64,000 nucleotides of DNA from Onchidella celtica (lineage: Eukaryota; Mollusca; Gastropoda; Systellommatophora; Onchidiidae), in contig OZ007579.1 in assembly GCA_963931925.1 (NCBI GenBank), positions 28,051,981-28,115,980 of the forward strand, given 5' to 3'. Each line of letters starts with the position of its first letter. Within the stretch, counting starts at the first letter, position 1. A program made the translations under genes and the position numbers. The notes beneath the pieces were generated by a model, which ran no database searches, had not been told where the DNA came from, and saw only the letters and a program-made list of their open reading frames with translations. This document shows positions 47,414 to 58,300 of the stretch, one piece after another.

Positions 47414-47615
47414 TCTCTTCCACCATCCCTCTATCTCAATGTACATGTATTTTCTCAATACTGCTATAGTGTGACACAGCTGTTTCGGGCCATCAGCAAG
47501 AAAGGTCATTTTTTTTTATTACATGTATTTTGGAATTTGTTGTAGACGACATACATGTACACAAGATTGCATAACCTCACTCATACACACTTAAGAGTTA
47601 ACCTCGCCCTCCCCC

Positions 47616-47680
<65 letters not shown>

Positions 47681-47901
47681 TCTTTCTCACTCGCTTTCGC
47701 TCTCATACACAAACTGTTCTCTCTGTCTTCATCTATCTCTCTATCTCAGTCTATTATTTTCTGTACCACTGTAGTGTGACACAGCTATTTCGCGCCAACA
47801 ACATGAAAGGTCACAAAGACACACTCCTTATTTATTTTGTAATTAATGGCAGACGACAGGAACAGGAATAAACAACCTCCTTTGTACGCACTTAACCTCC
47901 C

Positions 47902-47995
<94 letters not shown>

Positions 47996-48835
47996 GTCTC
48001 TCTCAAACACAGACGCACATACATACTGATACACACTCCTCTATCTGTCTTCATCTATCTCTGTATATCACAGTCTATTGTTTTTTTCTATACTGCTGTT
48101 GTGTGACCCGAGATACCGAGACGGTTCAATTCGCCAAATTCCGTCCGTCGACTTGCACGCGTATCATCCATGTCAACAATGCAACAATTGGCACCTCACC
48201 CTTTCAGAACTGAACGGAACAGAGTACATGTAGTACCTCAGGGCTCTGTGAAAAGTACTCACCGTGCCTACAGTGGACATACTAGATCTAGTGAAAGAAA
48301 GAATGGTCCGTCTAGATGTATTCTGTGTCTCAGATATTGTCACAGTTATTTCGGGCCAACAACATGAAAGGTCACACAGATTATTATACATTTTTTCTTT
48401 ACTTTGGAATTCGTGGCAGATGACATAAAAACGAATAGATAACCTCCCTCGTACACACTTAATCTTGTCCCCTCTCTCTCATTCTCTCTCCCTCTCTCTC
48501 TCTCTAGTGCACACACTCTTGTCTCTGTCTTAATCTATCTCAATCTATTTTTTTTTTCTGTAGGCCTACCACTGTTAGTATGACACAGCTATTTCGCGCC
48601 AACAGCAAGAAAGGTCATATAGATACACTTTTGTTGTTGTGTATTTTGGAATTCGTGGCAGATGACCTTAACAGGAAACCTCCCTCGTACACACGTAATC
48701 TTGCCCTCCCCCCCCCCCCCCCTCTCTCTCTTTCTTTCTCTGATTCTCTTCATCTCATGTTTAATCCTTTCGTCTCGCTCTGTTTCTGTTTGCGACACCA
48801 TATTTTACCTAACAGGATTGGCGACTGGCGGGGTT
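47200..48835 (+). repeat. Tandem array of 240-305-bp units, each with an internal CT microsatellite
   Basis: Unit: GTGACACAGCTATTTCGCGCC, AACA(A/G)CA(T/A)GAAAGGTCA, a TTTTGGAATTCGTGGCAGA-type block, CTCGTACACACTTAA, (CT)n, then TCTGTCTTCATCTATCTC. Unit starts lie near 47209 (degenerate), 47469, 47774, 48341 and 48579, with an extra diverged stretch at about 48100-48340. CT tracts: about 47377-47416, 47618-47677, 47905-48004, 48470-48505, and a C/CT tract near 48710-48730. The long Ser-Leu and Arg-Glu open frames here come from CT repeats and are not genes. Confidence 0.78.
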
Positions 48836-49310
48836 TATGATCAAGGTCAACTTGCCAAAAAAAAAAAAACTTTTGCACTGGCACAGTTGTGGTTTTCCCG
48901 AAGTGACGCATATTATGCCTGATCCAAAAACACTTGTGACTTCAACATAATAGGAGGGGAGGCCGTCACTTCAGTGCACTATGCTGATAATTTTGCAGCA
49001 AGTTGTGCATGCACCAGGAGAAGGTTAGTATTGTGAACTGGAGCAGGCCAGGGCAGATTGGGCTTGGGGGTGGCAGGTGGGCCAGCTGGCATGGGCCTGT
49101 CATTTTGAGGGGGCCTAAATTCCCCTGGATGAGGCAATGGAGGAGGGAGTGGGACCCTTCGGTAAACCGTAGAGTATACTGGAGAGGAACGAGAGCCAGT
49201 GGGGTGGGGGGGGTGACTCTTTAGTACTATAAAATCCTCACCATTCCCTATACTATAATTACTGTAATCATCAGTTTTGTCTTCTTTTCGGGAGGAGCAA
49301 AAAAACTGTT
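48836..49310. other. Intergenic DNA, no gene recognised
   Basis: G-rich stretch near 49049-49216; no supported feature. Confidence 0.4.
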
Positions 49311-49532
49311 TTATGTCCGCACAACTGGTCTACAGCTACTACTACCACTATTTCCACTGGTGCTTAGGGCAGCAAAAAAGGATTTCCAGCCCTGTCTGTC
49401 CTGGGCCGTGTTTGCGAGAATTCCCCAAGAAGAGTGACTGAAGGATTTCATCTCTGTCTCGATCGTTCTCCGCCAGGTTGCCTTGGGTCTGCCTCGTTTG
49501 CGCCGTCCATCTGGTGTCCACAAAAGTGCCGT
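49311..49532 (-). pseudogene. 3' fragment of a LINE reverse transcriptase ORF
   Basis: The minus-strand frame reads LLWTPDGRRKRGRPKATWRR and continues with A.DRQGWKSFFAAL. This is the familiar C-terminal segment of animal non-LTR polymerases (GKRRRGRPK.TWRR....DR..WR..V.AL). An in-frame TAG stands just upstream at the right edge and nothing RT-like lies beyond it, so the copy is 5'-truncated. It is a different family from the two full-length LINEs to the right. Confidence 0.7.
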
Positions 49533-49582
49533 CTAATTGGTCTAATTACAAGGAATTTTTAAAAGTTTGCTATTCGGGTTTT

Positions 49583-49612
49583 TTGTTGTTGTTGTTGTTG
49601 TTGTTGTTGTTT
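49583..49612. repeat. (GTT)n microsatellite
   Basis: About nine GTT units within a T-rich stretch; no other feature in the surrounding 49533-49987. Confidence 0.85.
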
Positions 49613-49998
49613 TTGACTTTAGACTCTATAACCAAGATTATTCGATGCAGCTCTGAATCGTAGTTGAAATACATGTATTAAATCGATTTTTCGATTTTTT
49701 TCAGTTACGGTACTGCAGTCTAACGGTGGGGAAATATTATCAATTTCAAAAAATATATTCATTAAAGATGAATACAGAGGAAATACAGATAAATAAATGC
49801 AGATACAGTAACTGAAACCAGCTTGTGTTCCAAATGTATTATTCTATGTATTGAGTTAAAGTAGAAATTTAATGATCAGCTTGAAATGGGAGCCCCTGTT
49901 TCTCATTTGGCCTGAACCTACAACGTGTCATAGTTTTGCGCGGGCCTGAACTCGAGGTCTATTTAACTCCCCTATTACATGTAGGCCTATATATTGCC

Positions 49999-52900
49999 TA
50001 TATATTTCATGTCAGGCCAGAGTTTTCTGCTATTGTATGACAGTACACAATACAGCCTGCTACTGTCACCCCCACTGTCTTGTGGGTCATCTCGGGAGAG
50101 AGGAAGACTAGGGGAAGGTAACCCTGAATACAAATACCACACTGCCTTGTGTGTTGCTATGATAGCAAAGGCTATGGGAGTAAACCCAGACAGAAAATCA
50201 GGAGTGGAGACCCGAAGGTGGTTGTCAGGGAGAACTGCATCAAATTGGCTTCCAGCATCTCCTGCAGCCGGATTAGTTCCAAATGTATTGACCTGGTCTC
50301 TCCCTTGGGTTTAACTAGAATGGCAGAGAGAGGGGTGGTGCCTCTGGGCAAAGCACCATCTCTTAAAAATAGCCCAGGCAAGGCAGCAAAACGAGGAGGC
50401 GTTTGCTCGGGCTTGGCAAGCGTCTGTCTCTCCTCTATAAGCCCACCCATTTCCGATTTGGAGAGGACACTCCAGCCATCCGTTACGGATGGGCACAACA
50501 CGGGAGGTGGCAGTTACCGGTGATAAGCTCAATCCATTTGGCGTACGGATGAGCGCCAGGGGTCCCCTCTGTCGGTGGGAGCGGCTTTTCAGCTGCATTG
50601 ATCAACTACCGCCCGCCGTAACCTGGGCAGCCCCCAGGCAGTTGGGTGTTGTTCCGCCACGTCAGCCTGCTTCATAAGGTGGTTGGAGCTAGACCAAAAG
50701 TCGAAAAGCTGACGTAAAGTGTGCACCTGGCAAAAACAGAAAAATACTAAAACTTGGTACCTGGAACGTCAGAACAATGCGCCCAGGCTTGCAACAGCAA
50801 GATCTCACTGATATTGACTCCATCAGGAAATCCCAAATTATTGATCGAGAACTTCAGCTACTAAACATCGACATCGCTGCCCTTCAAGAAACTCGACTTC
50901 CCGACTCCGGGTCAGTCAAAGAAGAAAACTACACCTTCTTCTGGCAGGGCCTTAGCAGCGAACAGCCGAGAATCCACGGCGTGGGCTTCGCCATAAAAAA
51001 CTCCCTTATCAATTCGATCGCAACTCCAATTGGAGTGTCAGAACGCATCATGACACTCAGACTGAACACCCGGTCTGGTTTTACCAACATTATCTGTGTC
51101 TATGCCCCAACACTTACCTCCTCTGACGAAACCAAAGACATTTTCTACGAGGCATTGCAGAGGACTCTCCACAACATCCCTCTCACCGAAGGCCTGCTAA
51201 TTCTGGGTGACTTTAACGCTCGAGTGGGAGCAGATCACTCCGCATGGCCAAAGTGCATTGGGCACTTCGGCATTGGCAACATCAACGAAAACGGGCAGCG
51301 CCTTCTGGAGCTATGCTCCGTAAACTCATTATGTGTTACAAACACGTACTTTGACCTTAAGAGATGCCAAAGAACATCATGGCGCCATCCCAGGTCTGGC
51401 CATTGGCATCAATTAGATCTTATTCTCTCAAGGAGGAAGAGTTTGGGCTGTATAAAAATAACTCGTTCCCTCCACAGTGCTGACTGTGACACCGACCATG
51501 CACTGGTAGTCAGCAAAATCAAAATTTCGGCCAAGAAAATATACAGATCAAAAGCCCCTTCAATCCCTAAGATCAATGTAACAGCAATCAGAGATGAATC
51601 AAATAGAAAGTCATTTGAAAAGTTATTTGTTGAAAGCATGGATAATGTCACCCAATGTGACTCGGTAGATGAAACATGGAACACTCTCAGTTCAAAAATT
51701 CATGACTGTGCCATCAAGTCTTTTGGACAGCATAAAGTTTCAAACAACGACTGGGTAGCCCAGAACAGCGAAATTCTCCTACCTCTCATTGAGCAAAAGA
51801 AATCTGCTTTCAATGAGTATAACAAAAATTGCAATCAGAGTACAAAAACTTGTTTGAAAAATGCAAAAGCTAAACTTCAGCTGGAGGTAAGACGTTGCGC
51901 CAACAAATACTGGACAGACTTGTGTAACAGCATACAAGAGGCAAATGAAAAGGGAGATATGAAAACCGCCTTTAGTCAGATGAAAGTAGCTCTTGGGCCA
52001 ATCATCACCAAAAGCGCCCCACTTAAGTCTGTAAATGGTGAACCCATCACAGATAAAAATGAACAACTGAATAGGTGGGTAGAGCATTACTCTCTGTTGT
52101 ATTCAACTGAGAAAAATATTCCACCAGATTTTGAGGAACACCTCCAAAAACTGCCAATAATGGCCGAACTTGACGCTGAACCTTCCTTAGTCGAGCTTTC
52201 CAATGCAATCGACCACCTGTCTGCTGGAAAAGCCACAGGAAGTGACAACATTCCTGCAAAGGTATTAAAAGACCTAAAAGGCCCACTATTACCACACCTG
52301 TATAATCTGTTACTGCAGTGTTGGAAAGAAGGCGTGATACCACATGATATGAGAGACGCCAAAATTGTCACACTTTACAAGAACAAAGGAGACAAAGGCG
52401 ACTGCAACAACTATCGAGGCATATCCCTCCTCAGCATTACTGGAAAGGCTTTTGCTCGCGTCATCCTCTGCCGCCTTCAACAACTGGCGGAAAAAGTCTT
52501 ACCAGAAACACAATGTGGCTTTCGAAGCAAACGATCAACTATTGACATGATATTTGCACTTCGGCAAATCCAAGAAAAATGTAAAGAACAAAACAGGCCG
52601 CTTATAACATGCTTTGTGGACCTAACAAAGGCTTTCGACACCGTAAGCCGATCTGGCCTGTATGCAGTCCTTAAATCCATAGGCTGTCCACCAACATTGC
52701 TAAAACTTATTGCATCCTTCCACACTGACATGAGGGCATGTGTCAACTTTGAGGGCTGCACATCCAATTCATTTGCTGTAAACAGCGGTGTGAAGCAGGG
52801 ATGTGTTCTTGCTCCTACCTTATTTGGTATATATTTTGCAGCCCTACTCAAGAATGCCTTTGGTCAATGTTCAGGTGGAGTACTTATTAACACCAGAGTG

Positions 52901-53961
52901 GACGGCTCCATTTTTAATGTTGCCAGACTAAAAGCAAAATCTCGTACAGAGCATATTATGTTACAAGAGCTCCTCTTCGCAGATGATGCTGCAATAGTGG
53001 CCCACGATGAAACCACGCTCCAGGCTCTCATCAATAGCCTTGCCAAAGCCTGTGACAAATTCATGCTAAAGATCAGTGTCTCAAAAACTGTAGTTTTGAC
53101 ACAAGGCTTGCGAAACCCCAAACCAATCATGCTGAATGGCTCTCCTCTGGAGCAAGTGGGAAAATTCTGCTACCTAGGCTCAACCATCAATGGTAGCACA
53201 GACATAACAACTGAAATAAATGCCAGAATAGGAAAGGCGGCCACAGCTTTTGGCAAACTCTCAAAAAGGGTGTGGAACAATAGCAAGCTGACCATCAAAA
53301 CAAAGGTACTCGTGTACCAAACTTGCGTCCTAAGCACCCTGCTGTATGGCTCAGAGACATGGACCACCTACTCCAAACATGAAAGATCCCTCAACTCCTT
53401 CCACCTGCGCTGCCTACGCAAAATTCTCAAGATCAAGTGGCAAGACAGGATCTCAAATATCGAAGTTCTGAGCCGAGCCAACATTCCATCAACTCAGGCT
53501 CTCCTAGGCAAAAAAAGACTGCGGTGGCTTGGACATCTCCACCGTATGGAAAATGATCGCATCCCCAGACAAATTCTCTACGGGGAACTTGCTACTGGCA
53601 ACCGACCCAGAGGTAGGCCACATCTGCGATTCAAAGACACTTGCAAGGTCACGATGAAAGCATTCAACATCGACCCCAATGAATGGGAGAACCTTGCAAA
53701 TGATCGAAGCAGATGGAGACAAAAATTGCGCAGTGGCACGCTCTCAATAGACTTCAAGGCAAAAGAAACATACCTGACAAAACGACAGAGGCGGAATGAA
53801 AACACTCGCCAAAGTGAACCCAAAAGACTGACCTGCAATCACTGCCATCGCACTCTCGGGTCAAACATTGGTAGAATAAGCCACGAGAGAAGCTGTCAGT
53901 CAAAATGAAAGTGAATATTCTAGCTGCTAAGACCGTCTGTAAAGACGCTAAAGGCCATATA
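49999..53961 (+). mobile_element. Full-length LINE 1 (APE-type non-LTR retrotransposon)
   Basis: The 5' end GTCAGGCCAGAGTTTTCTGC (50011) matches the 5' end of LINE 2 (GTCAGGTCAGAAAAATCTGC at 55361). A roughly 690-bp 5' region precedes the endonuclease-RT frame, and the 3' UTR is only about 50 bp, ending in an (AT)n run. Candidate target duplication TATATATTGCC at 49988-49998 and 53962-53972; it is AT-rich, so less certain than that of LINE 2. Clade not assigned. Confidence 0.8.
50693..53908 (+). CDS. LINE 1 polyprotein: AP endonuclease - reverse transcriptase - C2HC zinc finger
   Basis: One uninterrupted frame. From the first ATG (50777) there are 1043 codons, but the conserved endonuclease N-terminus KLGTWNVRT lies upstream of that ATG, within the open stretch after a TAG at 50690-50692. 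True initiation is therefore upstream or non-AUG. Numbering from 50777: endonuclease Glu in ALQETRL (38), Asp/Asn in GDFNARVG (about 145), Asp-His in DTDHALV (about 240). RT: NYRGISLL (about 543), FVDLTKAFDTV (about 612), catalytic FADD (about 734). C-terminal finger CNHC...HERSC (about 1019-1038), spaced C-x2-C-x12-H-x3-C. The protein nicks target DNA and primes cDNA synthesis from its own RNA. No stop or frameshift, so possibly active. Confidence 0.9.
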   Translation, partial: TKSRKADVKCAPGKNRKILKLGTWNVRTMRPGLQQQDLTDIDSIRKSQIIDRELQLLNIDIAALQETRLPDSGSVKEENYTFFWQGLSSEQPRIHGVGFAIKNSLINSIATPIGVSERIMTLRLNTRSGFTNIICVYAPTLTSSDETKDIFYEALQRTLHNIPLTEGLLILGDFNARVGADHSAWPKCIGHFGIGNINENGQRLLELCSVNSLCVTNTYFDLKRCQRTSWRHPRSGHWHQLDLILSRRKSLGCIKITRSLHSADCDTDHALVVSKIKISAKKIYRSKAPSIPKINVTAIRDESNRKSFEKLFVESMDNVTQCDSVDETWNTLSSKIHDCAIKSFGQHKVSNNDWVAQNSEILLPLIEQKKSAFNEYNKNCNQSTKTCLKNAKAKLQLEVRRCANKYWTDLCNSIQEANEKGDMKTAFSQMKVALGPIITKSAPLKSVNGEPITDKNEQLNRWVEHYSLLYSTEKNIPPDFEEHLQKLPIMAELDAEPSLVELSNAIDHLSAGKATGSDNIPAKVLKDLKGPLLPHLYNLLLQCWKEGVIPHDMRDAKIVTLYKNKGDKGDCNNYRGISLLSITGKAFARVILCRLQQLAEKVLPETQCGFRSKRSTIDMIFALRQIQEKCKEQNRPLITCFVDLTKAFDTVSRSGLYAVLKSIGCPPTLLKLIASFHTDMRACVNFEGCTSNSFAVNSGVKQGCVLAPTLFGIYFAALLKNAFGQCSGGVLINTRVDGSIFNVARLKAKSRTEHIMLQELLFADDAAIVAHDETTLQALINSLAKACDKFMLKISVSKTVVLTQGLRNPKPIMLNGSPLEQVGKFCYLGSTINGSTDITTEINARIGKAATAFGKLSKRVWNNSKLTIKTKVLVYQTCVLSTLLYGSETWTTYSKHERSLNSFHLRCLRKILKIKWQDRISNIEVLSRANIPSTQALLGKKRLRWLGHLHRMENDRIPRQILYGELATGNRPRGRPHLRFKDTCKVTMKAFNIDPNEWENLANDRSRWRQKLRSGTLSIDFKAKETYLTKRQRRNENTRQSEPKRLTCNHCHRTLGSNIGRISHERSCQSK

Positions 53962-53972
53962 TATATATTGCC

Positions 53973-55333
53973 CAGGCATATTACGTGTATTCACTTAGCC
54001 CACACAACAATTCGGAATCTTGAAAAATTAATTTCAAATGGTCAAATGAATGCAGAAATATAAATATTTATCGCGGAAACTCATTTATTTTGTTGATAAA
54101 TTAAGAAATGTTCCCACATAGCAGGCTGTCATGTGGCGCTGGTGATGTCACACGTTTCAAATAGAATATTGTGCACAAGAGAGGGTTAACAATGCACCAT
54201 TCACTCTTACGCCCCGGATTCCTATCTCTGACGCGATCGAGGTCGTTTCATAGTTGTTGTTTTTTTTTTGTCATGCTGCTGCTATGATGTAAAGCAAGTT
54301 AGAGGAGGATGCCTCGCTTGGGTAGACCACTAACAAACGAAAACCAAGTGCGCAGGACCTAGTTTACATTCGACATAACAAAACATTGGTAAAGTAGGTA
54401 TTATTCGGATTCGCCCACCCGTCATCAGGAGCAATATGATAGATGGCAGAGCGTTCATTCGGTACGCGAAGGTCAAGGGTTCAGTTTATGATGTTCTAAA
54501 ACTATAGTAACAAAAACTGATTAATTTTTTTTGTTAATCCACTAACTAAAATTAGACATAACTGTGGTACTGAAATTGGCAGAGAATTATGTTCGCAGTT
54601 GATTCGCAATTTTCGATAAAATTATCTTTCTCTCTCCTTCGTACGCAGGTGGTAGGTGGACGCTTCTGGAAGGGTCTTCTTCTATCTTATCATTCTGCCA
54701 TGTTCTGTCTATCGTCTTGCTTCTTTCTAACATATTTGGCCGTTATCGTGTCGACGTGCTTTGTCCTGACTCAAACTCAAAACTCAAAGTCTCCTTCGTA
54801 CGGGCGTCCTAATTTCTGATGACACTCAGACGCTGCATGGTTCTTTTGTGTACAACACACTGGCTTCACATTTTTGTTAACTTTATTTAGCCCTACGTAT
54901 ACTTTCAGAGCAAGACCATTAAAACGGTTTAAAGTGAGTGTGTCTCCCGCTCGCTTTTCTTCCATACCAGCCACTGATATTGAATATAATTTGTAATGCA
55001 TGTACATATAATGGGTTAGAATAAGGTTAAATGATTTTGTCTTAGTGTGAGCAGGTCAAGAGGAATGACTTAACTCTGATTTTACACAACTCCTCAAACA
55101 TTCAATCCTCATTTTCTTGAAAAAGCAAAAATGCACATACAACGATATGGAAAATACCCGAAGATTTTACTATTATTAGTATTAAGTTGTTTATGCTTGA
55201 GAGTGGGAGAGGTGGATGGTGGGGATATTGGTTTTATGGGTGAGTAAGTGGGTAAGTCAGTGAGTGAGCGAGCGAATGGGTGGGAGAATGGGTTGGCTGG
55301 TTAATTAATTGGTGAGTTAGTTACTTAGTTGGT
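53973..55333. other. DNA between the two LINEs, no gene recognised
   Basis: Contains a weak tRNA-like segment (54437-54492) and a roughly 60-bp dispersed repeat (55105-55165, also at 32070-32130: AAAAATGCACATACAAC). GAGTGGGAGAGG-type simple sequence near 55200-55290. Confidence 0.45.
54437..54492 (+). repeat. Possible tRNA-derived SINE relic
   Basis: An A-box-like TGGCAGAGCGTTC is followed 22 bases later by AGGGTTCAGTTTA, which only partly fits the B box GGTTCGANNCC. No cloverleaf could be drawn. Low confidence. Confidence 0.25.
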
Positions 55334-55348
55334 TAACATTGTTTCAAA

Positions 55349-58300
55349 TGTTTTGTTTGTCAGGTCAGAAAAATCTGCTACTGGTAACATGTAATCCAGT
55401 ACAACCTGTTTCATGAACTGGTACGCTAGCATGGTATCAGTGGGCGTGCACCTGTCGGTGCAAACGGCCAGGGCGGAGGAGGTTTCATCTAACCCAACGG
55501 CCACATGCTAGGGCACAATGTGACCCTCAGTACTTGAGTCCTTCATATTGGCCCCCGGTAGCGGTGTGGTCATAGGCTTGTTTGCCTAAATCACAGACGA
55601 AGAATTGAGCAAACTTCCCGGACGCAGCTTCGAAGCTGGCGGCAGCAGGCCAGTGGTTGATTGATAGGGCAGATGGCAATATACCGTCACTCTGGCCTGG
55701 ATATCGTGACACAGAGCATCCACCAGTTTTGGTGTTCTTTGGTTTGGGTCTTTCACCCTAGTCAGTTGGGACTGCGAGGCTGTGGAGTAGCCTACAGGCA
55801 GCCGGTCAGGCAATATGACTGTCCCTCTGGCATCCTCCTGCACCTGGATACATTTCCAGTCGTCTTGACCCTGTCTTGCCACTTGGATAAGTTGTGTCCA
55901 GGCGAGAGAGTGAGTCTGATGTTTGCGCAGCTCTTTCTCACTAAAAACAAATTCTTTGCGCCAGTCTTAACACTCACCTCGTCTTCTTTCATCTTTGTCT
56001 CGTCTTCTTTCCTCTCAAAATTCCAACGGCGATGGGCGAGTGCGGTGGCAGCAGGTTTGGATAGACTGGAAGCTGTTAGCACAGACCTACACGTTGGTGG
56101 CTGTGGGCTATGGTCGCTTCATCGTCGATTGAAGTGGAGGCGTGGGGAGGCAGCACCCACAGTAGCTGAGCAGCCTTATTTAAGGATAGCACTGCTCACC
56201 TCAACTGAGGAAGGGGCTAGAAAAGGTGCCCTAAAGAAAGCCCACTTCACATCACCCTGACTGGTATACCGCGACAAGTGGGGATCCCTTTTTGCGGTCG
56301 AAACAAAAAGAAATTCAGCTTACTCAGGCTAGGAGCCTGGAATATACGCACACTACAGGACAACTCAAACAACCCGGAAAGACGCACTGCACTTATTGCC
56401 ATTGAGCTCAGCAGGTACAACCTGGACATAGTGGCACTCAGTGAGACCAGACTCCCTGATAGTGGCCAACTCAAAGAGCTCAGTGGTGGATACACCTTCT
56501 TCTGGAAAGGCAAGGGTGCAGTCGAACCGAGACAGCATGGTGTTGGGTTTGCAATTAAAAATGACCTTGTCAGAAACTTGCAGTCCATGCCAATTGAAAT
56601 AAATGACAGGCTAATGACACTCAGGATCCCAGTTGGGAAAAGCCAGTCAGCCACCCTCATTAGCGCATATGCGCCCACCATGACAAACCCAGATGAAGCC
56701 AAAGACAAGTTCTATTCTGATCTAGAATCTGTCATATGCTCTGTCCCGGCAGCTGATAAGCTGATTCTCTTGGGGGACTTCAATGCTAGGGTTGGCTCCG
56801 AAATCTCAGCGTGGCCAAATGTTTTGGGCCCTCATGGAGTTGGTTCATGCAATAACAATGGGTTGCGCTTACTTACTTTGTGCGCTGAATTTGGCCTGTT
56901 CATTACCAACACAAATTTTAGTCTCCCCGTGAGAAACAGAACGTCATGGATGCATCCCCGCTCAAAGCATTGGCATCTCATAGACTATGTCATTGTGAGG
57001 AAGACTGACAGAAAGGATGTCCTTGTAACAAAGGCGATGTGTGGTGCCGAGTGTGGAACTGACCACAGACTCATTGTTTGCAAGCTCAGACTAACATTGA
57101 GGCGCAATAGACGCCCTCAAGGGAAAGCGCCACCTAAACGCCTAAATGTTTCAAAACTCTGCTCAGCTGAGAAACAGAGCGAGCTCTCATCAGAACTCTC
57201 CTCAAAATTGGATTGCGTGACTTTTGACCCTGAGAACATTGAACAGAGCTGGACTGACCTAAATACGACTGTACACTCTTGCGCCAGCAGCACAGTTGGT
57301 TTTCCTGTCCGCAAGCATCAGGACTGGTTCAATGATAATAATAATGAAATCAAAGTGCTCATCAAAGAAAAAAATAGTCTCATCCAAGCTCACTGCAGTG
57401 ACCCCTCTTCCACAGCAAAAGCTGATGCACTGCGTGCATGTAAGGGTGTACTCCAGAAGAAGCTGAGGGAAATGAAAAATGACTGGCTTGAAGAGCGAGT
57501 AAGAGAAACTCAGAAATATGCCGACACAAACAACACTAGAAAGTTCTTTGAGAGCCTCCGAGCTGTGTTTGGACCATCCCGCTCTGGCACTACGCCACTT
57601 CTTGCGTCAGATGGTTCAACACGCATTGTTGAATTGAATGCCATAATTCAGCGTTGGGCAGAACATTTCGGAGGTGTGCTAAATCGGCCATCAAATATAA
57701 ATACTGAGTCCATTGACCGCCTCCCTCAGACTCCTATTAATGCAGCTCTTGCCAAGCCATTCACAGCAAATGAGACCCGAACTGCCACAAATCAGATGTC
57801 CTTTAACAAATCACCAGGCGTGGATTCAATTCCTGCTGAGGTGTATGCCTTCGGTGGAGAAAAGCTTATTGAAAGGTTGACCGAGTTGTTCAATCATATG
57901 TTGAAAGCAGGGAAGCTGCCACAGGACTTCAAAGATGCTTCAATCATCCATCTGTACCAAAACAAAGGGGACAGCCAAGTCTGTGACAACCATCGGGGAA
58001 TCTCTCTACTTTCAATTGCTGGCAAAATATTGGCAAGAATGCTTCTGAATCGCCTTCTTGATCACCTCTCGTCAAATGACTTGCTTCCCGAGAGCCAATG
58101 TGGCTTTCGTAAAGAGAGGGGAACGGCGGATATGATTTTTGCTGCCAGACAGATTCAGGAAAAATGCATGGAACAAAATAAAGCGCTGTATATCACATTT
58201 GTTGACCTCACAAAAGCATTTGACACAGTGTGTCGTGAAGGCCTCTGGAAAATCTTGGCGAAGTTTGGGTGTCCACCCGAATTCATCACAATAGTGCGCC

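Noticed and set aside
47785-48106. Arg-Glu and Ser-Leu repeat open frames
   Set aside because: Translation of CT/GA microsatellites; no unique flanking protein sequence.
55661-56260. 199-codon frame in the LINE 2 5' region as ORF1
   Set aside because: Begins with TTG, shows no RNA-binding or esterase motif and has no counterpart visible in LINE 1. Left as status unknown.
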